Positions 19,641 to 27,711 of a stretch of DNA of 64,000 nucleotides are shown piece by piece. This DNA comes from CALODP01 sp942492055. Its GTDB lineage: Bacteria > Bacteroidota > Ignavibacteria > Ignavibacteriales > Melioribacteraceae. A program made the translations under genes and the position numbers. Location of the stretch: assembly GCA_942492055.1 (NCBI GenBank), contig CALODP010000015.1, positions 248,001 to 312,000 of the forward strand. Direction: 5' to 3'. Below the pieces are notes generated by a model. That model did not search any database and was not told where the DNA came from. It saw only the letters and a program-made list of their open reading frames with translations. Numbering within the stretch: the stretch's first letter is position 1; each line of letters begins with the position of its first letter.

Positions 19641-20479
19641 TGGGCTGGTTTAAGAGATCAAAAGAGAATATTTCTCCGAAAAGTAAAAAAAGCGAAGTGC
19701 CTGACGGTCAATGGGTAAAATGCACGGAGTGTGGAGAAATTATTCATAACAAACAGTTGGAAATTAACAAATGGGTTTGCCATAAATGTAATTTTCATTT
19801 TAGAATCGGTAGTACGGAGTATATCTCCTTTATTTTCGATGATGGCTCCTTCAAAGAATTAGATAAAAAAATGCGCTCTGCGGATCCGTTAGAGTTCACT
19901 GATACGAAAAAGTATACTGATAGAATTAATGCCACAATTAAAAAAACAGGACTTAATGACGCAGTAAGAACCGGTCTTGGTAAAATTGATGGTAAGCTTG
20001 TTGCGTTTGCTTGCATGGATTTTAAGTTTATTGGTGGTAGCATGGGATCAGTTGTAGGGGAGAAGATTTCCCGAGCGATTGATAAAGCCATCGATAACAA
20101 ATGTCCGATGATTATTATTTCGCAAAGTGGTGGTGCCAGAATGATGGAAGCTGCCTATTCGTTGATGCAGATGGCAAAAACAAGCTCAAGGTTAGCAAAG
20201 CTTTCTGACGCTAAGCTTCCGTATATTTCTATTTGCACTGATCCAACTACCGGTGGAACTACTGCTAGTTATGCTATGCTGGGGGATGTAAACATTGCCG
20301 AGCCGAATGCCTTAATTGGATTCGCCGGACCGAGAGTTATTAAAGAGACTATCGGAAAAGATCTTCCTGAAGGATTCCAGAGATCGGAATTTTTGGTTGA
20401 TCACGGTTTTATCGATATGATTGTTGAAAGAAAAGAGCTAAAAGAAAAGCTCTCTTTATTAATAGAATATTTTAGCTGA
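19640..20479 (+). CDS. accD: Acetyl-CoA carboxylase carboxyltransferase beta subunit
   Basis: Counting from the ATG at 19640, the N terminus begins MGWFKR and carries a four-cysteine zinc finger (Cys28, Cys31, Cys47, Cys50). The carboxyltransferase core follows with GGSMGSVVGEK, QSGGARM and GGTTASYAMLGD. With AccA it transfers carboxybiotin carbon to acetyl-CoA, giving malonyl-CoA for fatty acid synthesis. The ATG overlaps the preceding stop (TGATG), which is why I prefer it to the TTG three bases earlier. accA is not in the window, but biotin ligase birA is 1.2 kb away. Confidence 0.93.
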   Translation: MGWFKRSKENISPKSKKSEVPDGQWVKCTECGEIIHNKQLEINKWVCHKCNFHFRIGSTEYISFIFDDGSFKELDKKMRSADPLEFTDTKKYTDRINATIKKTGLNDAVRTGLGKIDGKLVAFACMDFKFIGGSMGSVVGEKISRAIDKAIDNKCPMIIISQSGGARMMEAAYSLMQMAKTSSRLAKLSDAKLPYISICTDPTTGGTTASYAMLGDVNIAEPNALIGFAGPRVIKETIGKDLPEGFQRSEFLVDHGFIDMIVERKELKEKLSLLIEYFS

Positions 20480-21634
20480 TTATTTGCGTAGCTTTTGGCG
20501 GAGCTTTTGTACTATTTCGAGAGTGTAATCAATTTCTTCTCGAGTGTTTTCGGTTGAGAAAGAAAACCTGATTGCCCCTCTTGCCTCCTCCACGCTGCGT
20601 CCAGTAGCCAAAATAACATGAGAAGGTTTTAATGTACCTGAAGCACAAGCCGCGCCACTAGACGCGGCTATGCTGTTTATATCCAAAAACATCATTATCG
20701 TTTCGGAATCATTTCTGTGAAAATCACTTTTCAAAATGATATTCAGTATATAGTCTGAGCTGTTTTCCGGAGCTATAATTTCTATTTCATTTCCGAAAAT
20801 TTCTTCTAACGACCTTATAAAATATTTCTTTAATTCGGAAACGTATTTTTGATTGTCCGCCATGTAAGACTTTGCTATTTTAATTGCTTCTGCAAACCCT
20901 ATTATTCCGGGAATATTCTCAGTTCCGGCTCTTCTGTTTCTCTCTTGACTACCACCTTGTAGCATAGATGAAAATGGAGTTCCGCTTTTTACGTATAATA
21001 AACCAACTCCTTTGGGACCATGTATCTTGTGGGAAGAGGCGGAAAGAGAATCGATATTCATTTCCTTTACGTCTATTTGGTATTTGCCGAAGGATTGAAT
21101 TGCGTCTGTATGCATAAGAGCATTATGCTTTTGGGCAAGCTTACCTATTTCCGAAATCGGGGAAATAGCCCCTGTTTCGTTATTGATATGCATCAGAGAT
21201 ACCAGAGAAGTATCTCTGTCCATATTAGATTCTGCCGAATCGATAGAAACATTTCCGCTCGGTTCAATACCCAAAGAAATGATTTGGAAACCTTTTGATT
21301 TTAAAGCCTCACAACTCTCGGTAACAGCGTGATGCTCTCCCAAGCTTGTAATAACTTTCTTCTTTCCGGTTTCACTAAAATTAACTTCGGAAATTTGTTT
21401 AATTGCGGTGTTGTCCGATTCCGTTCCACCACTTGTGAAGTATATTTCACTCGGATCCGCATTGATAAAATCTGCGGCAATTTCCCGGGCTTCTTCCAAC
21501 GCGACTTTTACTTTTCTTCCGAACGAGTGTTGGGAGGAAGGATTTCCAAAGCTGTCTGTTAAATATGGCAACATACTTTCCAACACTTTCGGATTTATTT
21601 TGGTTGTCGCAGCGTTATCGAAATACACTTTCAC
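20480..21634 (-). CDS. Cysteine desulfurase, NifS/IscS family
   Basis: The 384-residue PLP enzyme has the full family signature: FDNAATT at the start, His101 in GEHHAV, Asp177 in HTDAIQ, the PLP lysine Lys203 in SSHKIHGPKG, and the persulfide Cys330 in SSGAACASG. It converts cysteine to alanine and supplies sulfur for clusters and tRNA thiolation. The active cysteine sits in the longer loop typical of group I (NifS/IscS). Its stop abuts the accD stop in convergent orientation with no gap, so no terminator separates them. birA lies 11 bases upstream on the same strand. Confidence 0.92.
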   Translation of the reverse strand: MKVYFDNAATTKINPKVLESMLPYLTDSFGNPSSQHSFGRKVKVALEEAREIAADFINADPSEIYFTSGGTESDNTAIKQISEVNFSETGKKKVITSLGEHHAVTESCEALKSKGFQIISLGIEPSGNVSIDSAESNMDRDTSLVSLMHINNETGAISPISEIGKLAQKHNALMHTDAIQSFGKYQIDVKEMNIDSLSASSHKIHGPKGVGLLYVKSGTPFSSMLQGGSQERNRRAGTENIPGIIGFAEAIKIAKSYMADNQKYVSELKKYFIRSLEEIFGNEIEIIAPENSSDYILNIILKSDFHRNDSETIMMFLDINSIAASSGAACASGTLKPSHVILATGRSVEEARGAIRFSFSTENTREEIDYTLEIVQKLRQKLRK

Positions 21635-21645
21635 TATCTATCCTG

Positions 21646-22416
21646 TTATTTTCTCAGAGATACATCACCGGAATTGACGATTTGTTTTCCTTCGGATGTT
21701 TTAAGAATCAATTCACCGGTTTCGGTAATTCCTTCGAAAATTCCGAATTTTTCATCTCTCTCTGAAACAATTTTAACCTTTTCCCCGATCCAACTACATC
21801 TTTCGGCCCAGTCGTGCAAAATCTTATCTTTGTTTTTCAAAGCGATTATTACATTCTCTTCGAATTTGTTTAATATTTCGCTTAATAAACGCTCACGGCT
21901 TACCGTTCTTTTGAACTCAAGTTTAACTGATGTCGGGGGAATCATATATTGTCCTGAAAATACGGATTGATTTACGTTAATTCCTATTCCGATGACAGCT
22001 TTGTTTATTTTATTCCCTTTGGAGGTCGATTCAACCAATATACCGGAAATTTTCTTCTCGTCAACTAACACATCGTTCGGCCACTTGAGATTGACGTTTA
22101 GTTGAAATAAGTTTTCCAACGCCTGAGCTACTGAAAGGGAAGCTGCAAGATTAAGTAAGCTAATATTTTTCCCGTTAATTGATTCTTTCAAAAGAATAGA
22201 GAAGGTTAGTGCTTGCTCTTTAGCCGCGACCCAGTTTCTGCTTCTTCTTCCGCGTCCGTGTAATTGGTATTCGGCAAGCAAAACTGCTCCGTGGTTGTCG
22301 AAGCTTTCATTTTCCAACAGTTCGCTATTTGTGGAAACTACCTCTTCGCAGTAAATGAAATTTCTTCCTATTACCTCAGTGTTAAGCTTAATATCAAAAT
22401 CTTCAATCGTAAACAC
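21646..22416 (-). CDS. birA: Biotin-[acetyl-CoA-carboxylase] ligase
   Basis: The 256-residue protein has the biotin ligase core: GRGRRSR (residues 54-60, binds biotinyl-AMP), KWPNDV (111-116) and KISGILVE (122-129), plus a small C-terminal SH3-like domain. It lacks the N-terminal helix-turn-helix found in repressor-type BirA, so it is probably only an enzyme that biotinylates carboxyl carrier proteins. It is upstream of the cysteine desulfurase by 11 bases, likely one transcript. It is divergent from hsp20, and the shared intergenic region holds the paired palindrome at 22482-22514. Confidence 0.92.
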   Translation of the reverse strand: MFTIEDFDIKLNTEVIGRNFIYCEEVVSTNSELLENESFDNHGAVLLAEYQLHGRGRRSRNWVAAKEQALTFSILLKESINGKNISLLNLAASLSVAQALENLFQLNVNLKWPNDVLVDEKKISGILVESTSKGNKINKAVIGIGINVNQSVFSGQYMIPPTSVKLEFKRTVSRERLLSEILNKFEENVIIALKNKDKILHDWAERCSWIGEKVKIVSERDEKFGIFEGITETGELILKTSEGKQIVNSGDVSLRK

Positions 22417-22481
22417 TATTGTACTCCTTTATATTATTATCATGTTATTTTGTCATATTTTCTGCCATTATTTCAGTTTTA

Positions 22482-22514
22482 TGACAAAATGTCATTAATT
22501 CCGACATTTTGTCA
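22482..22514. promoter_or_regulatory. Paired palindrome, candidate operator or enhancer (copy 2)
   Basis: Two near-perfect 13-bp palindromes (22482-22494 and 22502-22514), each TGACA-N3-TGTCA with one mismatch in the second, lie 7 bp apart. The same layout and spacing occur at 62-94 and 50523-50555. A further half site, TTTTGTCAT, lies at 22448-22456. The site is between divergent birA and hsp20. It lies about 70 bp upstream of the candidate sigma-54 promoter, where enhancer-binding activators usually sit. Confidence 0.5.
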
Positions 22515-22583
22515 AAGATTACCATAAACTACTAATCTTTGCTAACTTGTTGTATAATAAAGAGTTACGACTAAAACCAAAGT

Positions 22584-22599
22584 TTGGCACACACTTTGT
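22584..22599 (+). promoter_or_regulatory. Candidate sigma-54 (-24/-12) promoter for hsp20
   Basis: TTGGCAC at 22584-22590 is followed after five bases by TTGT (22596-22599). The GG at 22586-22587 and the G at 22598 have the 10-base spacing required for -24/-12 elements; the only key mismatch is T for C at the final position. Transcription would start near 22611, leaving a 38-base leader before the hsp20 ATG. A TATAAT at 22553-22558 is an alternative, but no matching -35 is seen. Confidence 0.4.
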
Positions 22600-22648
22600 A
22601 AACAATAAGGCAAAGATCAATAAAGCAAACATTTAAGGAGGAAAAATC

Positions 22649-23086
22649 ATGACACTAGTAAGATTTGAACCTTTCAGAGAAATTGAAAGCATTCACAACG
22701 CAATGCAAAGATACTTTGATGATTTTCCTGCTCTATTCAGATCATCAAATGTCGATTCTTTTTCTCCCAGAATTGATATTACCGATAAAGATGGTAACAT
22801 TCATGTTGAAGCGGAAATTCCGGGAGTCAACAAAAAGGATCTGAAAATAACATTGCAAGATAACATTTTAACCATAGAAGGGGAAAAGAAAAAAGAGGAA
22901 GAAAAAGAAGAAAAGAATTATTACAGAACCGAAAGAGTCTATGGTTCTTTCAAACGCTGTTTCACTCTTCCTGTTGAGGTTAACCCCGATAAAGTAAAGG
23001 CCAAGTTCGATAACGGTATTCTTTCCATTGAACTGGAAAGAATAGAACCGAAACAGCCTGAAAAGAAAATAATTGATTTGAAGTGA
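22649..23086 (+). CDS. Small heat-shock protein (Hsp20/alpha-crystallin)
   Basis: The 145-residue protein has a short N-terminal arm and an alpha-crystallin domain (about residues 42-135). Recognisable signatures are PRIDITDKDGN, VEAEIPGV, and the C-terminal strand with NGILSIELER. It is an ATP-independent holdase that keeps unfolding clients soluble for DnaK. A strong GGAGG precedes the ATG. dnaK follows after 57 bases, separated by a hairpin, and a second Hsp20 gene follows dnaK, making an uncommon hsp20-dnaK-hsp20 cluster. Confidence 0.93.
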   Translation: MTLVRFEPFREIESIHNAMQRYFDDFPALFRSSNVDSFSPRIDITDKDGNIHVEAEIPGVNKKDLKITLQDNILTIEGEKKKEEEKEEKNYYRTERVYGSFKRCFTLPVEVNPDKVKAKFDNGILSIELERIEPKQPEKKIIDLK

Positions 23087-23099
23087 TTATAAACAATTC

Positions 23100-23119
23100 G
23101 GGCGACTTTAGAGTCGCCC
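23100..23119 (+). terminator. Intercistronic hairpin between hsp20 and dnaK
   Basis: GGGCGACT and AGTCGCCC form a perfect 8-bp stem with a 4-base loop, 14 bases after the hsp20 stop. Only a weak, interrupted T-rich tract follows, so it could be a partial terminator, an RNA-processing site or a stabiliser that makes hsp20 mRNA more abundant than dnaK mRNA. Confidence 0.55.
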
Positions 23120-23143
23120 TATTAAATAATTAAGGAGATTAAA

Positions 23144-25081
23144 ATGGGGAAAATAATAGGTATTGATTTGGGAACGACAAATTCCTGCGTATCTGTGATG
23201 GAAGGTAATGATCCTGTTGTAATACCAAACGCCGAAGGTGGAAGAACTACTCCTTCCATTGTCGGATTTACTAAAAACGGCGACAGACTCGTCGGAGAAC
23301 CTGCTAAAAGACAAGCTGTTACTAATCCTAGAAATACTGTTTTCTCGGTAAAAAGATTTATGGGTAGAAGAATAGAAGAAGTTCAAAATGAAATCGGCGA
23401 AGTTCCTTACGAAGTGACTGCCGGGGATAATTCTACCGCTAGAGTGAAAATAGAAGATAGATTATATTCGCCACCTGAAGTAAGTGCTATGGTTCTTCAG
23501 AAAATGAAAAAAACAGCTGAAGAGTATTTGGGACAAGAAGTAACCGAAGCTGTTGTTACTGTTCCTGCTTATTTCAACGACGCTCAGAGACAAGCTACAA
23601 AAGATGCCGGAGAAATTGCCGGTTTAACAGTTAAGAGAATTATCAATGAGCCTACTGCTGCTGCTTTGGCTTATGGATTGGATAAAAAGAAAGAAGAAGA
23701 AATTGTCGCGGTATACGACTTAGGTGGTGGTACTTTCGATATTTCAATTCTTCAGTTAGGTGAAGGTGTATTCGAAGTTAAATCAACAAACGGTGACACT
23801 CATCTTGGTGGTGACGATTTTGATCATAAACTTATAGATTTCTTTGCTGATGAATTCCGGAAGCAAGAAGGAATTGACCTGAGAAAAGATCCTATGGCTC
23901 TTCAGAGATTGAAAGAAGCTGCCGAGAAAGCTAAAATTGAGCTCTCTTCTTCATCTTCTACTGATGTGAATTTGCCATTTATTACGGCAACTCAGGATGG
24001 TCCTAAACACTTGAACATTAACCTGACCAGATCGAAATTCGAACAGCTTGTTGATGATCTTATTCAAAGAACAATTGCTCCTTGTCAGAATGCTATTAAG
24101 GATGCCGGTCTTACAGCTTCTCAAATTGATGAAGTTATCTTAGTCGGTGGTTCTACAAGAATTCCTAAAGTTCAGGAGAAAGTAAAGGAAATATTCGGAA
24201 GAGAGCCTCATAGAGGTGTAAATCCTGACGAAGTTGTTGCAATTGGCGCTGCTATTCAGGGTGGTGTTCTTGCCGGTGATGTTAAAGATGTATTATTACT
24301 CGACGTTACTCCGCTTTCTTTAGGTATCGAAACTCTCGGAAGCGTAATGACCAAATTGATCGAATCTAATGCTACTATCCCTACAAAGAAGAGCGAAGTA
24401 TTCTCTACTGCCGCAGATAATCAACCTTCCGTAGAGATTCATATTCTTCAAGGGGAAAGACCGATGGCAGCTGATAACAGAACTCTTGGTCGTTTTCACT
24501 TAGATGGTATTCCACCTGCACCACGTGGAATTCCTCAGATTGAAGTAACTTTCGATATTGACGCTAACGGTATTCTTCATGTTGCCGCCAAAGACAAAGC
24601 TACCGGCAAAGAACAAAGCATCAGAATTACTTCCTCTTCAGGATTGTCTGATGATGAAATAGATAAGATGAAACAGCAAGCGAAAGAAAACGCTGCTGAA
24701 GATAAAAAGAAAAAAGAATCGGTTGATGTTAGAAACCAGGCTGATAATTTGATCTTCCAGACTAAAAAACAGATCGATGAGATGAAAGATAAAATGCCTG
24801 AAGACGCTAAGAGCAAATTGGAAGCTGAAATTACAAAAGTCGAAGATGCTCTTAAATCTAACGACACTGAAAACATTAAAAAAGCTACGGAAGCTTTGAC
24901 TAATGTTTGGAATGAAATAGCTCAGCAACTTTACCAACAGCAAGGAGCTCAGGCTGGTCCTGAAGGACAACAAGGTCCTACCGCCAATCAGGCCGGACAG
25001 CAACAATCTTCTTCTAACCATGCTAAGGAAGAAGGAGAAGTTGAGAACGCTTCTTACGAAGTTGTTGACGACGATAAATAA
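23144..25081 (+). CDS. dnaK: Chaperone DnaK (Hsp70)
   Basis: The 645-residue protein begins MGKIIGIDLGTTNSC and contains the standard Hsp70 blocks: NEPTAAALAYG, VYDLGGGTFDIS, VILVGGSTRIPKVQ, and a substrate-binding domain with DVTPLSLGIET and TIPTKKSEVFSTA. The C-terminal tail is Gln/Gly-rich and acidic, ending EVVDDDK. It is the ATP-driven foldase of the cytosol. No grpE or dnaJ lies in the window. It is flanked on both sides by Hsp20 genes and ends 33 bases before the second one. A GGAG site precedes the ATG. Confidence 0.97.
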   Translation: MGKIIGIDLGTTNSCVSVMEGNDPVVIPNAEGGRTTPSIVGFTKNGDRLVGEPAKRQAVTNPRNTVFSVKRFMGRRIEEVQNEIGEVPYEVTAGDNSTARVKIEDRLYSPPEVSAMVLQKMKKTAEEYLGQEVTEAVVTVPAYFNDAQRQATKDAGEIAGLTVKRIINEPTAAALAYGLDKKKEEEIVAVYDLGGGTFDISILQLGEGVFEVKSTNGDTHLGGDDFDHKLIDFFADEFRKQEGIDLRKDPMALQRLKEAAEKAKIELSSSSSTDVNLPFITATQDGPKHLNINLTRSKFEQLVDDLIQRTIAPCQNAIKDAGLTASQIDEVILVGGSTRIPKVQEKVKEIFGREPHRGVNPDEVVAIGAAIQGGVLAGDVKDVLLLDVTPLSLGIETLGSVMTKLIESNATIPTKKSEVFSTAADNQPSVEIHILQGERPMAADNRTLGRFHLDGIPPAPRGIPQIEVTFDIDANGILHVAAKDKATGKEQSIRITSSSGLSDDEIDKMKQQAKENAAEDKKKKESVDVRNQADNLIFQTKKQIDEMKDKMPEDAKSKLEAEITKVEDALKSNDTENIKKATEALTNVWNEIAQQLYQQQGAQAGPEGQQGPTANQAGQQQSSSNHAKEEGEVENASYEVVDDDK

Positions 25082-25114
25082 TTGAATAAACTAGCAAATA
25101 TTTTGGAGATTGTC

Positions 25115-25507
25115 ATGACCGATAACAAAGAACTCGTTGATGTTAAAGAAAAAAACAGCTGGGAAGAAGCTTTGGAAAAAGAAGCTTGGGTCGCCCCTTT
25201 GGTCGATATTTACGAAACCGGCGAAGATTATAGATTGATCGCTTATATGCCTGGGGTATCGAAGGAAAATACGCAGATTAAACTTGAAGACGGCGATCTT
25301 GTTATTATGGGAAGAATTAATTATGAGGAAGCCAACGGCAGAAAGTATATTATGAAAGAGACTGAGACTGCTAATTATTACAGGAAATTCAAAATTTCCG
25401 ACGGTATAGATGAATCGAAAATAGACGCGAAGTTAGAGAACGGTGAACTCAACGTTACTCTTCCGAAACATGACAGAGTAAAACCTAGAACTATTGATAT
25501 CGACTAG
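25115..25507 (+). CDS. Second Hsp20-family protein
   Basis: Read from the ATG at 25115 the product is 130 residues; this start has a GGAG site seven bases upstream, whereas the TTG at 25082 does not. The alpha-crystallin domain is recognisable from PLVDIYETGEDYRLIAYMPG and the closing NGELNVTLPK. It diverges from the first Hsp20, so the pair is not a recent duplication. It is probably co-transcribed with dnaK and ends at a strong terminator. Confidence 0.88.
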   Translation: MTDNKELVDVKEKNSWEEALEKEAWVAPLVDIYETGEDYRLIAYMPGVSKENTQIKLEDGDLVIMGRINYEEANGRKYIMKETETANYYRKFKISDGIDESKIDAKLENGELNVTLPKHDRVKPRTIDID

Positions 25508-25528
25508 GATCCATTGGCTACTGGAATG

Positions 25529-25555
25529 GGCCGCCGATTATTTGGCGGCCTTTTT
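25529..25555 (+). terminator. Rho-independent terminator of the heat-shock block
   Basis: GGCCGCC (25529-25535) pairs perfectly with GGCGGCC (25544-25550) around an 8-base loop and is followed by five T residues. It lies 21 bases after the second hsp20 stop. Confidence 0.9.
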
Positions 25556-25648
25556 CATAAGTAAAAAAGTTTGCATTAATGTATCCCCCTACATTAATCT
25601 CCGATACCATCCGGGGAGCGCTTTAGCGTTCCCTGATTTTTTCCAAAC

Positions 25649-26131
25649 TTTGAACGACTGTCACTTCTCTTTGCACGAATGTCAAATCGTTTTGAACGAC
25701 TGTCACCTCGCATTGAACGAATGTAACTTCTCTTTGAACGACTGTCACCTTTCATTGCACGACTGCCACTTCGTTTTGAACGAGTGCAATTTCCCATTGA
25801 ATGGATGTAACTTCACATTGAACGACTGTCACCTCCCATTGAACGAATGTAACTTCACTTTGAACGACTGTCACCTCTCATTGAATGACTGCTACTTCGC
25901 TTTGATCTAGTGCAACTTCGCATTGAACGAATGTAACCTCGCTTTGAACGACTGTCACTTCGCATTGCACGACTTCCACTTTGCTTTGATCGAGTGTCAC
26001 CTTCCATTGAACGAATGTAACTTCTCTTCGAACGACTGTCATCTCTCATTGAATGACTGCTACTTCGTTTTGATCGAGTGTCACCTTTCTTTGCATGACC
26101 GTCTGTCCGCTTCGATCGAGTTTTCTAACAA
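25649..26131. repeat. 21-bp tandem array, 23 units, with 84-bp higher-order period
   Basis: Twenty-three units of exactly 21 bp run without a single insertion or deletion (unit n starts at 25649+21(n-1)). Units carry TTGAACGACTGTCAC or TTGAACGAATGTAAC-like cores. Four-unit blocks (units 4-7, 10-13, 14-17, 18-21) repeat the same order of variants, giving an 84-bp higher-order repeat with two extra units (8-9). Because 21 is a multiple of 3, both strands stay largely open. On the + strand the frame reads a Cys-bearing heptad L-N-D/E-C-H/N-F/L-S, broken by one TAG at 25908-25910. No start codon with a ribosome site was seen, so I do not call a gene. Flanks 25556-25648 and 26132-26336 hold nothing I recognise except a CTCTGTGNN triplet at 26177-26203. 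Confidence 0.9.
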
Positions 26132-26336
26132 TGCTCGAACCCTCGTAATTGAGTAATCTTACTTTTTCTTTTTTTTCTCTGTGTCCTCTGTGAGCTCTGT
26201 GGTTAATCTTTTCTCACCGGCATAAATGATTAATTTTATTGTCGTCTTGTCGATATTAGGATGAATTCGGGCAAAATTATACTGTTGGCAATTCTCTTGT
26301 TACGTTGGTTAATCAATTTGAGAAGGGGATACAAAG

Positions 26337-26361
26337 AGGCGCGTTCATGAGAAACGCGCCT
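26337..26361 (-). terminator. Terminator-like hairpin after glgC
   Basis: AGGCGCGTT (26337-26345) pairs with AACGCGCCT (26353-26361) around a 7-base loop, seven bases beyond the glgC stop. The following bases on the minus strand read CTTTG, a weak T tract, so efficiency is uncertain. Confidence 0.65.
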
Positions 26362-26367
26362 GTGAAA

Positions 26368-27609
26368 CTAAAACTCGAATATGTAATTCTTTGGGATTAC
26401 AACAATACCCGTTTCCGAAACGGTGAATCTCTTTTGATCTTCCACCGGATCGAAACCGATCTCCACTCCTTCAGGAATAACAACGTTCTTATCGATAATG
26501 GCTCTTCTAATTCGGGAATGTCGCCCGATGTTGCAGTTATCCATTATAATGGAATCGGTAACGTAGCTGAAGCTATTCACCCTGACATGTGGTCCAAGAA
26601 TAGATCTCTCGACAAGCCCGCCGGAGATGATAGTCCCATCTGTAACCAACGAATTAAATGCGCGTCCTACTCTTTCCCCTTCGTGGGAGATAGTTTTTGC
26701 CGGAGGAGATTGAACTGTTCTTGATCTTAAAGGCCAGTGATTGTCGTAGAGGTTAAAATCCGGATTAACATTCAACAAATCCATACTTGCCGCGTAATAA
26801 CTATCGAGCGTTCCCACATCAACCCAGTAAGGCTTTTCTTTTCGATTTTCATCTTCGAAACCAAACGCGTTTATGTTATATCCGTTCTTAATCATAAAAG
26901 GTATTACATGCTGACCGAAATCGTTACTCTCAATCTTCTTTTGATGCATCTCGTGCAAAATCTGTCTTAAGGTAGGCGCTGTAAAAATATAGATTCCCAT
27001 GTTCACGTAAGATTCTCCCGGTTTTCCCGGAATTTCAGGTGGATTCTTCGGTTTCTCAACAAACGAAAGGACTTTGTTGCTGGCGTCGGTCTGCAAACAG
27101 CCGAAACGGGAAGCGCTATCTTTATTTACATACATCGCGGAAATGGAAAGATCCGAATTCGTTTCCACGTGGTATTGGAGCATCTTAAGATAATCCATCT
27201 TGTAAATATGATCCCCCGAAAGGATGATAATATACTTGGTATGATAATCTTCCGTCAGGTTTAAGTTCTGATAAATCGCGTTTGCTGTCCCTGTGTACCA
27301 GTTGTTACTTATTTTCTGTTGTGGGGGAATGGAGTAAATAAATTCTCCTAATTCCGGATTGAAAATATTCCACGTTTCGTAGATATGTCTGTTAAGGGAA
27401 TCAGATTTGTACTGGGTTAATACAAGAATCTTTCGAAGCCCCGAATTAAGGCAATTCGAGAGGGCGAAATCAATTATTCGGTATTTACCTCCGAATGGAA
27501 CGGAGGGTTTGCTTCTGAAATTAGTTAAAGGTTTTAGGCGGTTGCCCAGCCCACCGGCTAATATCATTGTCATTGTACCCCTGACAAGAGTGGAACCAAA
27601 TAATGCCAT
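26368..27609 (-). CDS. glgC: Glucose-1-phosphate adenylyltransferase
   Basis: The 413-residue protein has the nucleotidyltransferase motif AGGLGNRLKPLT near residue 19, KPSVPFGGKYRIIDF, SGDHIYKMDY and a left-handed beta-helix C-terminal part, as in GlgC. It makes ADP-glucose from ATP and glucose-1-phosphate, the committed step of bacterial glycogen synthesis. Length is typical. No glycogen synthase or branching enzyme lies nearby, so the gene seems isolated. It is divergent from the M1 peptidase gene, with a 102-base intergenic region. Confidence 0.93.
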   Translation of the reverse strand: MALFGSTLVRGTMTMILAGGLGNRLKPLTNFRSKPSVPFGGKYRIIDFALSNCLNSGLRKILVLTQYKSDSLNRHIYETWNIFNPELGEFIYSIPPQQKISNNWYTGTANAIYQNLNLTEDYHTKYIIILSGDHIYKMDYLKMLQYHVETNSDLSISAMYVNKDSASRFGCLQTDASNKVLSFVEKPKNPPEIPGKPGESYVNMGIYIFTAPTLRQILHEMHQKKIESNDFGQHVIPFMIKNGYNINAFGFEDENRKEKPYWVDVGTLDSYYAASMDLLNVNPDFNLYDNHWPLRSRTVQSPPAKTISHEGERVGRAFNSLVTDGTIISGGLVERSILGPHVRVNSFSYVTDSIIMDNCNIGRHSRIRRAIIDKNVVIPEGVEIGFDPVEDQKRFTVSETGIVVIPKNYIFEF

Positions 27610-27711
27610 AACTCTCTCTCTTTTCTGAAATTTTGAAAACTATATTAAAAATATATCTATATCAAATAAAGTTATTGTTAATTATCTTTACATAACCGTG
27701 TAAAGGAGCAT

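Noticed and set aside
25594..26049. Minus-strand Arg/Ser-rich ORFs in the tandem array
   Set aside because: They are open only because 21 is a multiple of 3 and the unit lacks stops; no ribosome site.
25649..26131. CRISPR array
   Set aside because: Units are contiguous 21-bp repeats with no unique spacers, no leader and no cas genes.
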